Positions 50,009 through 59,099 of a stretch of DNA of 64,000 nt are shown here, piece by piece. Each line of letters starts with the position of its first letter. Within the stretch, counting starts at the first letter, position 1. Source of the DNA: REEB95 sp963762425 (lineage in GTDB: Bacteria > Pseudomonadota > Alphaproteobacteria > ATCC43930 > CGMCC-115725); assembly GCA_963762425.1 (NCBI GenBank), contig CAVXKY010000007.1, positions 170,958-234,957 on the forward strand, written 5' to 3'. A program made the position numbers and the translations under genes. The notes under the pieces are model-generated. The model had not been told where the DNA came from. It saw only the letters and a program-made list of their open reading frames with translations, and made no database searches.

Positions 50009-50929
50009 ATGATGGGCGCGATTTCGCGGGTTCTGGTCGTGGGCTACGGCGTGATGGGGCGCGGCATCGCCGCCAGCTTCGCCGCTGCCGGATTCGAGAC
50101 CGCGGTGCTGAGCCGCCACCCGGACAAGGTCAAGGACGTGCCGCCGAGGGTGACGATCACCGGCTCCTGGCCCGAGAATCCCCCCGACCTGATCATCGAA
50201 AGCGTGCCCGAGATTGCCGAGACCAAGCGGCAAACCTTCGCCGCGATCGAGGCGGAATATAGCGGACGCACGATCATCGCCACCAACAGCTCGGGCCTGC
50301 CGTTGCCGGAACTGGAAAAAGATTTGCGGCATCAGGAAAAATTCCTCGGCACGCATTATTTCATGCCTGCGGAATCCTCGGCTGCGGTCGAAGTCATGGC
50401 GGGCACAAGCACCGATCCCGACGTGCTCGAAGCCGTGGCATCCGCCATCCGCAGGACCGGCAAATACGCCTTCGTGCTGCGCCGGCCGATCACCGGCTGG
50501 CTCATCAACCGGCTGCAACACGCGCTGTGGCACGAGACCTATCATCTGCTGTCGAGCGGCGTCGCCTCGGCCGACGAGATCGACCAGGCGGCGCGGCTCG
50601 TCATCGGTCCGCGTCTGTGCATCGGCGGGCTGTTGGAACAGAAAGACATCGGCGGTCTCGAAATCCACGCCGACGCCCAGCGCTCGATCGTGCCGGCGCT
50701 GGAACACAGCGGCGTGCCGAACCGTTACGTGCAAGAGATGGTGAAGCGCGGCGAGAACGGGATCGTTTCGGGCTTGGGATTCTACGACTGGCGCGGCGTC
50801 GATCGCAGGCGCGCGGCGCAGGACGCCAGTCTAAGGCTCAAGCAACTGCTCGCCTTCCTGCAATCGCTCGGGCCCCGCGACGCGGAAATCGTGCCCAAGC
50901 CGCGCAAGGTTGAGATTAAAAATTCTTAA
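50009..50929 (+). CDS. 3-hydroxyacyl-CoA dehydrogenase family protein (NAD-dependent)
   Basis: A 306-residue dehydrogenase with the Rossmann fold at the N-terminus (RVLVVGYGVMGRGIAASFAA), IIESVPEIAETKRQTFAAIE and NSSGLPLPELEKDL. The catalytic His is in GTHYFMPAESSAAVEV (the family's H-F-F/Y-P motif). The C-terminal domain shows NRLQHALWHETYHLLSSGVA and GFYDWRG. It probably oxidises a short 3-hydroxyacyl-CoA or related hydroxy acid. ATG 50009 follows GGAGG; a second ATG is three bases on. It is divergent from the CHAT gene and stands alone. Confidence 0.87.
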   Translation: MMGAISRVLVVGYGVMGRGIAASFAAAGFETAVLSRHPDKVKDVPPRVTITGSWPENPPDLIIESVPEIAETKRQTFAAIEAEYSGRTIIATNSSGLPLPELEKDLRHQEKFLGTHYFMPAESSAAVEVMAGTSTDPDVLEAVASAIRRTGKYAFVLRRPITGWLINRLQHALWHETYHLLSSGVASADEIDQAARLVIGPRLCIGGLLEQKDIGGLEIHADAQRSIVPALEHSGVPNRYVQEMVKRGENGIVSGLGFYDWRGVDRRRAAQDASLRLKQLLAFLQSLGPRDAEIVPKPRKVEIKNS

Positions 50930-51042
50930 CGCTGCGTATGACAGCGTTGGAATCGCACGCGCCGGTATGCAAAACGCATGAATTTCGCTTCATTTTAGGA
51001 AAACGAAGCGGCAACGCGTGAGCTGCGCGCCTACAATAGGTC

Positions 51043-51612
51043 ATGCGCCGGTTGCTGTTCGCATCGCTGCTGGTCGTGTTGTCGCTTCCGGTTCAAGCGT
51101 CGGATCCGGGCGCGGTCTATTCCGTGCCGCAAGCCGGGCCGGCCACGGTTTGCTTCACCTCGGGCAATCATTCGGCCCCGGGCGGCGATTGCGCCGCGCT
51201 GGTGGTGAACGAAATTGGGCAGGCGCAACGCACGCTGCTGGTCCAGGCTTATAATTTCAGTGAACCGCGCATCATTGCCGCCATCATCGATGCGCGCCGC
51301 CGCGGCGTCGATGTGACGGTGATTCTCGACAAGACCAGCCCGCGCCAACGCGGCGAAGGCGCCGACGATGTTGCCGCCGCCGGCATCCCGGTGTTCGTCG
51401 ACAACAAGCCCAAGATCGCGCACAACAAGATCATGGTCATCGATGGCGCGACCGTGATCACCGGCTCCTTCAACTTCACCATTTCGGCGCAATGCTGCAA
51501 CGCCGAGAATCTGCTGGTGCTGCGCTCGCCCGAATTGGCCTCGGCCTACGCCGCCAATTTCATGCGCCGCCAGGCGGTGAGCGTGGCTTATCGCCCCGCC
51601 GGAGCGGGCTGA
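51043..51612 (+). CDS. Secreted phospholipase D-family protein (Nuc-type endonuclease-like)
   Basis: A 189-residue protein with a Sec signal peptide (MRRLLFASLLVVLSLPVQAS). The mature domain is a single-HKD PLD fold: ARRRGVDVTVILDKTSPRQR, then IAHNKIMVIDGATVITGSFN (H-x-K-x4-D-x6-G-S-x-N) and FTISAQCCNAENLLVL. Proteins of this size with one HKD motif dimerise and act as non-specific nucleases (Nuc, Salmonella) or phosphodiesterases. A periplasmic or exported location is predicted. Confidence 0.85.
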   Translation: MRRLLFASLLVVLSLPVQASDPGAVYSVPQAGPATVCFTSGNHSAPGGDCAALVVNEIGQAQRTLLVQAYNFSEPRIIAAIIDARRRGVDVTVILDKTSPRQRGEGADDVAAAGIPVFVDNKPKIAHNKIMVIDGATVITGSFNFTISAQCCNAENLLVLRSPELASAYAANFMRRQAVSVAYRPAGAG

Positions 51613-51716
51613 ACCCTACCCGCTTCTTGACGTCCTGGCGGGGCTTCCATACCCTTGATTCGATAGAGGGATAATCGGGCGCGCGCCACGCGGCGGAACG
51701 CCCCGGGAAGCAATGG

Positions 51717-52601
51717 ATGAAGGCGGTCGATTTCGATTACGCGCGCGCCGCCAGCATCGATGAAACCTGTCGGTTGCTCGCCGGCGCCAAGGGCGAAGCC
51801 AAGATCATCGCCGGGGGACAGACGCTGGTGCCGCTGCTTGCCATGCGGCTGACGCGCCCCGCCCTCCTTATCGACATCAACGGCATCGTGTCCCTGCAAG
51901 GCATCGAGATGCGCGACGGCGCGGTTACGATTCGCGCCTGCACGCGCCAAGCCGACGCGCTGGCCCATGCCGAGATCCGCGCACGCCTGCCGCTCCTCGC
52001 CAAGGCGTTGGGCTTCGTCGGCCACGTGCAGACGCGCAACCGCGGCACCATCGGCGGCAGCCTGGCCAATGCCGATCCGTCGGCCGAGATCGGGCTGGCT
52101 TGCCTGGCGCTCGACTGCCAGATCGTCGCCCGGAGGGATGGCGGGGAACGGGTTTTGTCGGTCGGCGATTTTTTCCTCGGACCAATGACGACGGCGCTCA
52201 AGCCCGAGGAATGCCTGACCGAAATCCGCTTTCCGGCCTGGCGCGAACGCGGCCGTATCGGCACCGGCTTCAAGGAAATCAGCATCCGGCGCAGCGATTT
52301 CGCGCTGGTTGCCGTCTCATGCCAGCTTGTGCTCGGCGAGGATGGCGTCTGCCGCCGCCTGAGTCTTACCCTCGGCGGTGTCGGATCGGCACCTCTCATC
52401 GCCGATGAATTGTCGAAGCGATTGACCGGGACAAGGCTTGAAACGCGCGACATCGAGAAGGCATTAGCCTCACTCCAGGAGACGATCGAGCCGCAATCCG
52501 ATCTCCACGTCTCGGCCGATTACCGCCGCCGCGTCATCGGCGTGTTGGCCGCGCGCGCTATTGCCGAGGCGCAAGGCGAGGCGATGGCGGGCGGAGCCTG
52601 A
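51717..52601 (+). CDS. Molybdenum hydroxylase FAD-binding subunit (CoxM type)
   Basis: A 294-residue medium subunit of a xanthine-oxidase-family enzyme. It has the two FAD motifs AKIIAGGQTLVPLLAMRL and RNRGTIGGSLANADPSAEIG, and the C-terminal CO_deh_flav domain (KEISIRRSDFALVAVSCQLV). It passes electrons from the 2Fe-2S subunit to FAD and an acceptor. It is first of the long rightward block; the small subunit starts 4 bp after its stop. ATG 51717 follows GGGAAG. Confidence 0.93.
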   Translation: MKAVDFDYARAASIDETCRLLAGAKGEAKIIAGGQTLVPLLAMRLTRPALLIDINGIVSLQGIEMRDGAVTIRACTRQADALAHAEIRARLPLLAKALGFVGHVQTRNRGTIGGSLANADPSAEIGLACLALDCQIVARRDGGERVLSVGDFFLGPMTTALKPEECLTEIRFPAWRERGRIGTGFKEISIRRSDFALVAVSCQLVLGEDGVCRRLSLTLGGVGSAPLIADELSKRLTGTRLETRDIEKALASLQETIEPQSDLHVSADYRRRVIGVLAARAIAEAQGEAMAGGA

Positions 52602-52605
52602 TCCC

Positions 52606-53109
52606 ATGTCGCGGCACCTGATTTCGCTCACCGTCAATGGCCAAAGGCTCAGCGCCGAAGCGCCGGCGCGGATGACCTTGGTCGACTTCCTGCGCGACGT
52701 GTTGCACCTGACCGGCACGCACACGGGTTGCGAGCACGGCGTGTGCGGCGCCTGCTCGGTGCTGCTCGATGGGCGACCGGTGCGTTCCTGTCTGATCTTC
52801 GCCGTCCAGGCCGAGGGGGCATCGGTCGAGACGGTCGAGGGCTTCGCTCCCGATCCCGAGACCTTGAGCATCTTGCAAGATGCCTTCTGGGAAACTCACG
52901 CGCTGCAATGCGGCTTCTGCACGCCCGGCATGCTGATCGCGGCGCACGCGCTCTTGGCCCAGACACTGTCACCTTCGGATGAGGAAATCCGCGAGGCCAT
53001 CGGCGGCAACCTCTGCCGCTGCACCGGCTACAAGCAGATCGTCGAGGCCGTGTTGCTTGCCGCCGAGCGCATGCGGCGATCGAACGAGGCGGTGCGCGGC
53101 CGTGGCTGA
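52606..53109 (+). CDS. Molybdenum hydroxylase 2Fe-2S subunit (CoxS type)
   Basis: A 167-residue small subunit with two 2Fe-2S clusters: a plant-type ferredoxin domain (GCEHGVCGACSVLLDGRPVRSC) and a helical domain (CGFCTPGMLIAAHALL and GGNLCRCTGYKQIVEAV). It relays electrons from the molybdenum centre to the FAD subunit. ATG 52606 begins MSRHLISLTVNG. The stop overlaps the start of the large subunit by 8 bp. Confidence 0.94.
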   Translation: MSRHLISLTVNGQRLSAEAPARMTLVDFLRDVLHLTGTHTGCEHGVCGACSVLLDGRPVRSCLIFAVQAEGASVETVEGFAPDPETLSILQDAFWETHALQCGFCTPGMLIAAHALLAQTLSPSDEEIREAIGGNLCRCTGYKQIVEAVLLAAERMRRSNEAVRGRG

Positions 53110-55510
53110 ACCCGCCGGCATTCCTCAATTCCGCTATATCGCGCGCAAGCGGCGCGCCAAGGAAGACCGCCGCTTCGTCGCAGGATTTGGACATTTCGTC
53201 GCCGATATCGATTTGCCGGGCATGCTGCACGTGGCGCTGGTGGCGAGCCCCCATGCCTTCGCGCGCATCCGTTCCATCGACGCCAAGTCCGCGTTGGCGT
53301 TGCCCGGCGTTTTTGCCGTACTCACCGGCGACGAGCTTGCGCGCGGCATCGAGCCGGTGATGAGCGGCCTCGACGCGCCGAAGCTCAAACGCTATCCGCT
53401 GGCGTTGGGGCTCGCGCGCTATGTCGGCGAATGGGTGGCGGCGGTGGTGGCCGAGAGCCGCGCCGTGGCCGAGGACGCGGCCGAACTGGTCGAGGTCGAG
53501 TACGAATCGCTCCCGGCGGTGGTCGATCCCGAGGAGGCTCTCAAGCCCGAGGCGCCGGTGGTGCACCCCGATCACGGTTCGAACGTGCTGTTCCGGCGCA
53601 AATTCGTCTGGGGTCCGGTCGAGCAAGATTTTGCCGCGTCCGAACACAAGCTTGCCTTCCGCGCACGCTGGCACCGCAGCTCGACCGTGCCGATCGAAAC
53701 CTTCGGCGTGGTGGCTAACTGGAACCATGCCGCTCAATTGCTGGAAATCTGGGCTTCGATCCAGATGCCGAAATATCCCGATCAGCTCGCCCGCGCGCTG
53801 CGGCTCCCCGGCAACGCGGTGCGCGTCCATTTCGACGTCGATGTCGGCGGCAGCTACGGCGTCAAGCGCGGCCTGAAGCACAGCATTCTGACAGGATACC
53901 TCGCCAAGATGCTGGGACGCCCGGTGCGCCTGATCGAGGACCGGCTTGAGAACATGCGCGGCGGCGACGCCCAGGGCCCCGACCGCATCTTCGACATGCA
54001 GGTGGCGTTTGACCGCGGCGGCGTTATCCGTTCGCTCAAAATCCGCGCACTTGACGATGTCGGCGCCCATGCCGGCCGCGCTCCGCTGCAACTGGGCAAG
54101 CCGGTCGGCGCCATCGTCGGCCCTTATCGCATCGGCAGCGTCGAATACGAGGCGATCAGCGTCACCACCAACAAGACGCCGCAGGAGGCGGTGCGCGGCT
54201 TCGGCCAGGCACCGACCAATTTCGCGATCGAGACCGCGGTCGACCGCGTGGCGCGGCATTTGGGCATGGACCGCATCGAGCTACGACGCCGCAACCTCAT
54301 CCGCCGCGAGGAATTCCCTTACACCATCCCGAGCGGCAGCACCTATGACAGCGGCGATTACCACGCCGTGCTCGACAAGGCGCTGAAGGCGGCGGGTTAT
54401 GAAGACTTGATGATGTTGCGCGACAAGGCGCGCAAAGCGGGGAATCTTGCCGGCATCGGCATCGCCTGCTGTCTCGAGCCGAGCGGCGGCAACGCCGCCT
54501 TCGAGCCGCTGTTCAACCCCAAGAACGAGACCACCACCTGGATGGAATCCTGCAGCCTTAAGGTCGATCTCAACGGCGCGGTGATCGCTTCCATGGGCAC
54601 CTCCTCCTCGGGCCAGGGGCACGAGACGCTGCTGGCCACCGTGGTCGGCGAAGTGCTGGAGCGCGACCCCGACACCATCCGGGCGGTGCATTCCGATTCA
54701 CTGACGGCCGGCCCCAGCAACTCGCCGGTCGGCAGCCGCATGGCGATCATGCTCGGGGGTGCTGCGGCGGGCGCGGCCAAGAAGCTCAAAGTCCAGCTCG
54801 TCGCCATCGCCGCGCATAATCTGGGCGTGGCGCCCGAAGACGTCGAATATCACAACGGCGACGTGACCTTGCGCGCCGATCCAGGAAAACGGCTTACCTG
54901 GGACCAGTTGGTCGAGATCGCGCATCGCAAATTCCACCTGCTGCCGCCAGGCATGGAGCCGGGGCTGCAAATCACCCATGTCATGGAGGTGCCGGGCGGC
55001 GGCGCCTTGCCGGACCCGGACGGGCGGGTGCAGATGTATCCCTGCTATGCCTTCGAAGCGCATGTGGTCTATGCCGAGATCGACTGCGTCACCGGTCAGG
55101 TCAGAATCGGCAAATACGCCGTCGGCCATGATTGCGGCACCATGATCAACCCCGACATCGTCCACGGCATGACTTATGGAGGGATCGCGCACGGCATCGG
55201 CGCCGCGCTCTACGAGCGCTTTGCCTATGACGAAAACGGACAGCTTTTGAGCGGCTCGTTCATGGATTATCTTATTCCCTCGTCTCACGAAGTGCCGGAT
55301 ATTGTCATCGTCGACCACTGCACGCCGTCGCCCCTGACCGCCTTCGGCCAGAAGGGTTCGGGCGAGGCAGGTTATCTCGGCGCTCCGGCGGCGGTGTCCT
55401 GCGCGGTCAATGACGCCCTGGCGCCGCTCGGGCTGTCGATCGCCAGCCTGCCTATGTCAGTCGCGGTGTTGGAGGAATTGCTCGCCGCCGCTCCGGGCGG
55501 TAAACGATAA
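53102..55510 (+). CDS. Molybdenum hydroxylase molybdopterin-binding large subunit
   Basis: An 802-residue large subunit of the xanthine dehydrogenase/CO dehydrogenase superfamily. The N-terminal domain starts at GTG 53102 (VAEPAGIPQFRYIARKRRAK). The molybdopterin-binding part includes VGGSYGVKRGLKHSILTGYL, the active-site loop QEAVRGFGQAPTNFAIETAV and GQKGSGEAGYLGAPAAV with the conserved catalytic Glu. The loop reads RGFGQ, not the AYRCSFR of true form I CO dehydrogenase, so CO oxidation is unlikely. An aromatic, purine, aldehyde or N-heteroaromatic substrate is more probable. Confidence 0.93.
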   Translation: MAEPAGIPQFRYIARKRRAKEDRRFVAGFGHFVADIDLPGMLHVALVASPHAFARIRSIDAKSALALPGVFAVLTGDELARGIEPVMSGLDAPKLKRYPLALGLARYVGEWVAAVVAESRAVAEDAAELVEVEYESLPAVVDPEEALKPEAPVVHPDHGSNVLFRRKFVWGPVEQDFAASEHKLAFRARWHRSSTVPIETFGVVANWNHAAQLLEIWASIQMPKYPDQLARALRLPGNAVRVHFDVDVGGSYGVKRGLKHSILTGYLAKMLGRPVRLIEDRLENMRGGDAQGPDRIFDMQVAFDRGGVIRSLKIRALDDVGAHAGRAPLQLGKPVGAIVGPYRIGSVEYEAISVTTNKTPQEAVRGFGQAPTNFAIETAVDRVARHLGMDRIELRRRNLIRREEFPYTIPSGSTYDSGDYHAVLDKALKAAGYEDLMMLRDKARKAGNLAGIGIACCLEPSGGNAAFEPLFNPKNETTTWMESCSLKVDLNGAVIASMGTSSSGQGHETLLATVVGEVLERDPDTIRAVHSDSLTAGPSNSPVGSRMAIMLGGAAAGAAKKLKVQLVAIAAHNLGVAPEDVEYHNGDVTLRADPGKRLTWDQLVEIAHRKFHLLPPGMEPGLQITHVMEVPGGGALPDPDGRVQMYPCYAFEAHVVYAEIDCVTGQVRIGKYAVGHDCGTMINPDIVHGMTYGGIAHGIGAALYERFAYDENGQLLSGSFMDYLIPSSHEVPDIVIVDHCTPSPLTAFGQKGSGEAGYLGAPAAVSCAVNDALAPLGLSIASLPMSVAVLEELLAAAPGGKR

Positions 55511-55531
55511 AGAAAGTTTGGGAGGGGTATC

Positions 55532-56527
55532 ATGATCAGCAATCTTTTCCGCCGCGGCACCTGGGTGCTGTTTGCCGCGCTGTGCCTGCTGCCGGCAGGA
55601 TTGCTCGCGGCCCGCGCGCAGCCCCTCACGCCGGTCACCATCGTGGTGTTCAGCGCGCCTTCACTCGGCGCCTTCCTGCCGCCGGTCATCAAGGCCAAGA
55701 ACTTCGACAAGCAGAACGGCCTCGATATCAGCTTCCCCGAACGCACGCCCGACGCCTACGCCACCGAATTCAACACCGGTGAATTCGATCTCGGCGGCAG
55801 CGCTGCGGTCTTGACCGTCGGGCTGGCCGATGTGCGCGGCGTCAAAGCGGCCTATCTCTTCAACCTGTTCGATTACTGGGGTGCGGTGGTGACGCAGCGG
55901 CCCGACATCAAGACGCTGGCCGATCTCAAGGGCAAACAGATCGCTGCGGCACGCGGCACGACCAATTATTCGATGTTCGCCTGGTTTGCTCAGCAGCAGG
56001 GTCTGGCGCCGGACTCCTTCACCGTGGTCAATACCGCGACGCCCGGCCTCGTCGGTTACGCGCTTGCCGACCGGGCCGATGCCGTGCAGTTGTGGGAGCC
56101 GGCCTATTCCGTGCTGCTTTCCAAGAAACCCGACATCCGCACGATCAGTCTCGACATCGCGCCGACTTGGCGCGGCTTCGCACACACCGACTCGATCCCC
56201 TATCTCGGTGTTGCCGCGCAGCAATCCTGGATCGATAAGCATACCGATCTGATCGCGCCGCTCTATCACACCTATAAGACCGCCGCCGCCTGGGTTCTGG
56301 CCAATCCGGTGGAGGCCGCGTCGATCATCGGCGGCGCCAATGCCAACGACGACCAACGCAAGGCCTTGGTCAACCTGATCCAACACAACACGCGGCTCGG
56401 CATGAAGGTCGCGCCCGCCGGCAAGCTCAAGGACGGTATCCTGGCGGTCTATCGCGCCGGCGTCGCGGTCGGCACCTTGCCCGCCATGCCGTCGGCGGCC
56501 TCTATCTATTCCGGGCCGATGGAATGA
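55532..56527 (+). CDS. ABC transporter periplasmic substrate-binding protein (SsuA/ThiY type), system 1
   Basis: A 331-residue protein with a Sec signal peptide (WVLFAALCLLPAGLLAARAQ) and an NMT1/SsuA-like periplasmic-binding fold: PVTIVVFSAPSLGAFLPPVI, TGEFDLGGSAAVLTV, LADLKGKQIAAARGTTNYSM. It should capture an anionic organic substrate in the periplasm. It follows the hydroxylase large subunit by 21 bp and overlaps the permease gene by 4 bp. It has its own ribosome site (GGGAGGGG). Confidence 0.87.
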   Translation: MISNLFRRGTWVLFAALCLLPAGLLAARAQPLTPVTIVVFSAPSLGAFLPPVIKAKNFDKQNGLDISFPERTPDAYATEFNTGEFDLGGSAAVLTVGLADVRGVKAAYLFNLFDYWGAVVTQRPDIKTLADLKGKQIAAARGTTNYSMFAWFAQQQGLAPDSFTVVNTATPGLVGYALADRADAVQLWEPAYSVLLSKKPDIRTISLDIAPTWRGFAHTDSIPYLGVAAQQSWIDKHTDLIAPLYHTYKTAAAWVLANPVEAASIIGGANANDDQRKALVNLIQHNTRLGMKVAPAGKLKDGILAVYRAGVAVGTLPAMPSAASIYSGPME

Positions 56528-57333
56528 CTGAAGCGGCGCCGCGCCAAGCAGGCCGGCCCCCGAGCGGTGCTGCGGGCTCCAAGTTCCGATTCGAAGGCGT
56601 AGCGGCGCTGGCCGGGTTGGCCGTGGTCTGGCAGATCGTCTCCTACTTCGTGCCGCCCTTTCTGTTTCCCTCGATCCCTGCCATCGCTCTGCGTCTGATC
56701 GCGATCTTCACCGCCTGGGACACGATTTACGATGCGCTCATGACCTCCGGCCGTATTCTGGCGGGGTTGGCCGGCGCTTTCGTGCTGGGGAGCATGCTCG
56801 CCGTGCTGATGGGGCGGTCGGAACGCTTGGCACGCTATGTCTATCCTCTGTTGAATTTCAATCAGGGCATTCCGGCCCTGTCCTGGGTGGTGATCGCGAT
56901 CATCTGGTTCCGCGGCATCGAATTCCGCATCTTCTTCATCATGGTGATGACCACCTTGCCGGCCTTCAGTTTCCAGATACTCGATTCCTATCGCGCCATG
57001 TCCAAGGACCTGTTCGAGATGACGCTGTCCTTCAGGCCGTCGCGCTACAATCTGTTGCGCACGCTGGTGTGGCCTTCCGTGCTGCCGGGAATTCTGACCG
57101 CCTGGAAGGTCAATCTCGGCAACGCTTCGCGTGTCGTGGTGGTGGCGGAGCTGGTGGGCGCAACCGGCGGCGTCGGCTACGAGCTGTTGCAGCAGCAGCA
57201 GCTTTTCGACATGGCGGGCGCGGTAGCATGGACCCTGGTGCTGGTGTTCTTCGTGCTGATCGTGCAATGGATCATCACGGCAATCGAGAATTCCGTCCTG
57301 CGCTACCGTCCGGCGACAGAGCGTTCGCTGTGA
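56524..57333 (+). CDS. ABC transporter permease (SsuC/TauC type), system 1
   Basis: A 269-residue inner-membrane permease with about six helices and the conserved EAA-like loop (YRAMSKDLFEMTLSFRPSRY). The segment FNQGIPALSWVVIAIIWFRG and the C-terminal VVVAELVGATGGVGYELLQQ match the nitrate/sulfonate/taurine branch. ATG 56524 overlaps the binding-protein stop (ATGA) and the stop overlaps the ATPase start (GTGA), showing translational coupling across the whole importer. Confidence 0.9.
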   Translation: MTEAAPRQAGRPPSGAAGSKFRFEGVAALAGLAVVWQIVSYFVPPFLFPSIPAIALRLIAIFTAWDTIYDALMTSGRILAGLAGAFVLGSMLAVLMGRSERLARYVYPLLNFNQGIPALSWVVIAIIWFRGIEFRIFFIMVMTTLPAFSFQILDSYRAMSKDLFEMTLSFRPSRYNLLRTLVWPSVLPGILTAWKVNLGNASRVVVVAELVGATGGVGYELLQQQQLFDMAGAVAWTLVLVFFVLIVQWIITAIENSVLRYRPATERSL

Positions 57334-58085
57334 CCGCGACCGAGATCGCATTCGAGCACGTCAGCAAGATGTTCGGGCGCGGTGACGGCGGCTATGCGGT
57401 GCGCGATCTGAGCTTTTCGGTAAATCGCGGCGAACTGGTCGCGATCCTGGGCAAGACCGGCTGCGGCAAATCGACTACCTTCAATCTCGTTGCCGGCTTG
57501 ATCGAACCCTCATCCGGCAAGGTTACGGTGCAGGGCCGCGACCCATTCCGCGACTTCGCCTGGTTCCGCGGCAAGATCGGCATCGTGTTCCAAAACGACC
57601 GGCTGATGCCCTGGCGCAGCGCGATCGAGAACGTGGCCTTGGGACTGGAATTGAACCATGCGCCTTTGGCCGAGCGCATGGAGACCGCGGCGAAGTGGCT
57701 CGACCGGTTGGGCCTTTCCGCCCACGCCCAGGATTATCCCCATGCGCTGTCGGGCGGCATGCGCCAGCGCGTCAGCATCGCCCGCGCTTTCGCCGTCAAG
57801 CCCGATATCCTGCTCTGCGACGAGCCGTTCTCGGCGCTCGACGAGGTCACCGCCAATGGCCTGCGCGCCGAATTCCTCGATCTCGTCCGCGAGACCGGCG
57901 CCACCGGCATCTTCATTACCCATTCGATCACCGAAGCGCTGCAATTGGGACGGCGCATCCTGGTCTTCCACCGGCCGGCCGCTATCGCCTATGAGGCATC
58001 GTTCGACAAGGCCACGAGTGAACCTCAGCGCAACGATATCCGCTCGTCTATCCTGCGCGCGCTGGCGACCGAACAGGAGGCTTGA
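57330..58085 (+). CDS. ABC transporter ATP-binding protein (SsuB/TauB type), system 1
   Basis: A 251-residue ATPase: Walker A LGKTGCGKSTTFNLVAGL, Q-loop VFQNDRLMPWRSAIENVALG, signature ALSGGMRQRVSIARAFAVKP, Walker B ILLCDEPFSALDEVT and the H-loop FITHSITEALQLG. GTG 57330 overlaps the permease stop. It is followed after 9 bp by the amidohydrolase gene. It powers system 1 import. Confidence 0.93.
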   Translation: MTATEIAFEHVSKMFGRGDGGYAVRDLSFSVNRGELVAILGKTGCGKSTTFNLVAGLIEPSSGKVTVQGRDPFRDFAWFRGKIGIVFQNDRLMPWRSAIENVALGLELNHAPLAERMETAAKWLDRLGLSAHAQDYPHALSGGMRQRVSIARAFAVKPDILLCDEPFSALDEVTANGLRAEFLDLVRETGATGIFITHSITEALQLGRRILVFHRPAAIAYEASFDKATSEPQRNDIRSSILRALATEQEA

Positions 58086-58094
58086 GGAGGCGGA

Positions 58095-59099
58095 ATGATC
58101 GTCGATACCCATGCCCATTATGTCCCGGCGAGCCTGCTCGACGCGCTTTGCGCCGAACGGCGCCGATTTCCCTCGGTCGAGGTGCTGGGCGAGCGTGGCG
58201 CGGTGCGCCTGTCCTTCGTCAAGCAACCGCCGACCAGACCAGTGATGCCGCGCCTCAGCGACCTGGCGCAGCGCAAGGAATGGCTCGAGCGCCAGCGCAT
58301 CGACCGCCAGGTGGTGGGCGGATGGCTCGACATGTTCGGTTATGAACTGCCGGCCGAGGAAGGCGCCGCCTGGTGCCGGTTCCTGAACGAGCACATGCGC
58401 AAGGGCGCCGCCGGATTCGAGGCTTTCGTACCGCTCGCCTGCGTCCCGTTGCAAAACGGCAAGCTCGCCGCCGCGATCCTCGACGAGGCGCTGGGCCAGG
58501 GCTTTTCCGGCGCCATGATCGGGACCCAGCCCAAGGGCGTCGGCGGCGCGCTCGACGGCCCCGACCTCGAGCCGTTCTGGGAGCTCGCCCATGCACGCCA
58601 GGCGACACTGTTCCTCCACCCCATGTTCGCCTGCGGCGACGACCGCCTGAACGATTACGACCTGGTCAACGCCGCCGGGCGGTTGACCGACACGACCATC
58701 GCCGTCGCGCGGCTACTGTTCTCGGGGCATTTGACGCGCTACCCGGGGGTCAAGCTGGTGATTTCGCATGGCGGCGCGGCGCTGCCCTATGCCCTGGGCC
58801 GGCTGAAACGTAATTTCGACATCCATTCCAAGGATTACGCCGATCCGGTGGAATCCTTGCGCCGGCTCTATTTCGACACCGTGCTATTCGATCCGCGCGC
58901 GCTCGAATTCCTGTGCGAAGTCGCCGGAGCGGAGAAGGTGATGCTCGGCTCCGACCATCCCTTCCCCATCGGCGACCCCGAACCCGCGAAAGTGGTCGAG
59001 GCCTCGTCTCTCGACGCAGCGGCGAAGAAAAAGATTCTCGGCGAGACCGCCATCCAGCTGTTTCATATCGATTGCGGCTGTGGCCATGGCGCGGCCTGA
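58095..59099 (+). CDS. Amidohydrolase family 2 protein (ACMSD-like decarboxylase)
   Basis: A 334-residue metal-dependent TIM-barrel enzyme of the ACMSD/gamma-resorcylate decarboxylase branch. Metal ligands are visible in MIVDTHAHYVPASLLDAL (H-x-H near residue 5), LFLHPMFACGDDRL, VISHGGAALPYALGRL and MLGSDHPFPIGDPEPAKV (Asp). Branch members remove carboxyl groups from aromatic or ring-opened acids without cofactors, or hydrolyse related bonds. It is placed between the two importers and is probably a pathway enzyme. Confidence 0.85.
   Translation: MIVDTHAHYVPASLLDALCAERRRFPSVEVLGERGAVRLSFVKQPPTRPVMPRLSDLAQRKEWLERQRIDRQVVGGWLDMFGYELPAEEGAAWCRFLNEHMRKGAAGFEAFVPLACVPLQNGKLAAAILDEALGQGFSGAMIGTQPKGVGGALDGPDLEPFWELAHARQATLFLHPMFACGDDRLNDYDLVNAAGRLTDTTIAVARLLFSGHLTRYPGVKLVISHGGAALPYALGRLKRNFDIHSKDYADPVESLRRLYFDTVLFDPRALEFLCEVAGAEKVMLGSDHPFPIGDPEPAKVVEASSLDAAAKKKILGETAIQLFHIDCGCGHGAA

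Noticed and set aside
53102..55510. Aerobic carbon monoxide dehydrogenase (CoxL form I)
   Set aside because: The active-site loop reads AVRGFGQ instead of AYRCSFR, so CO oxidation is not supported.
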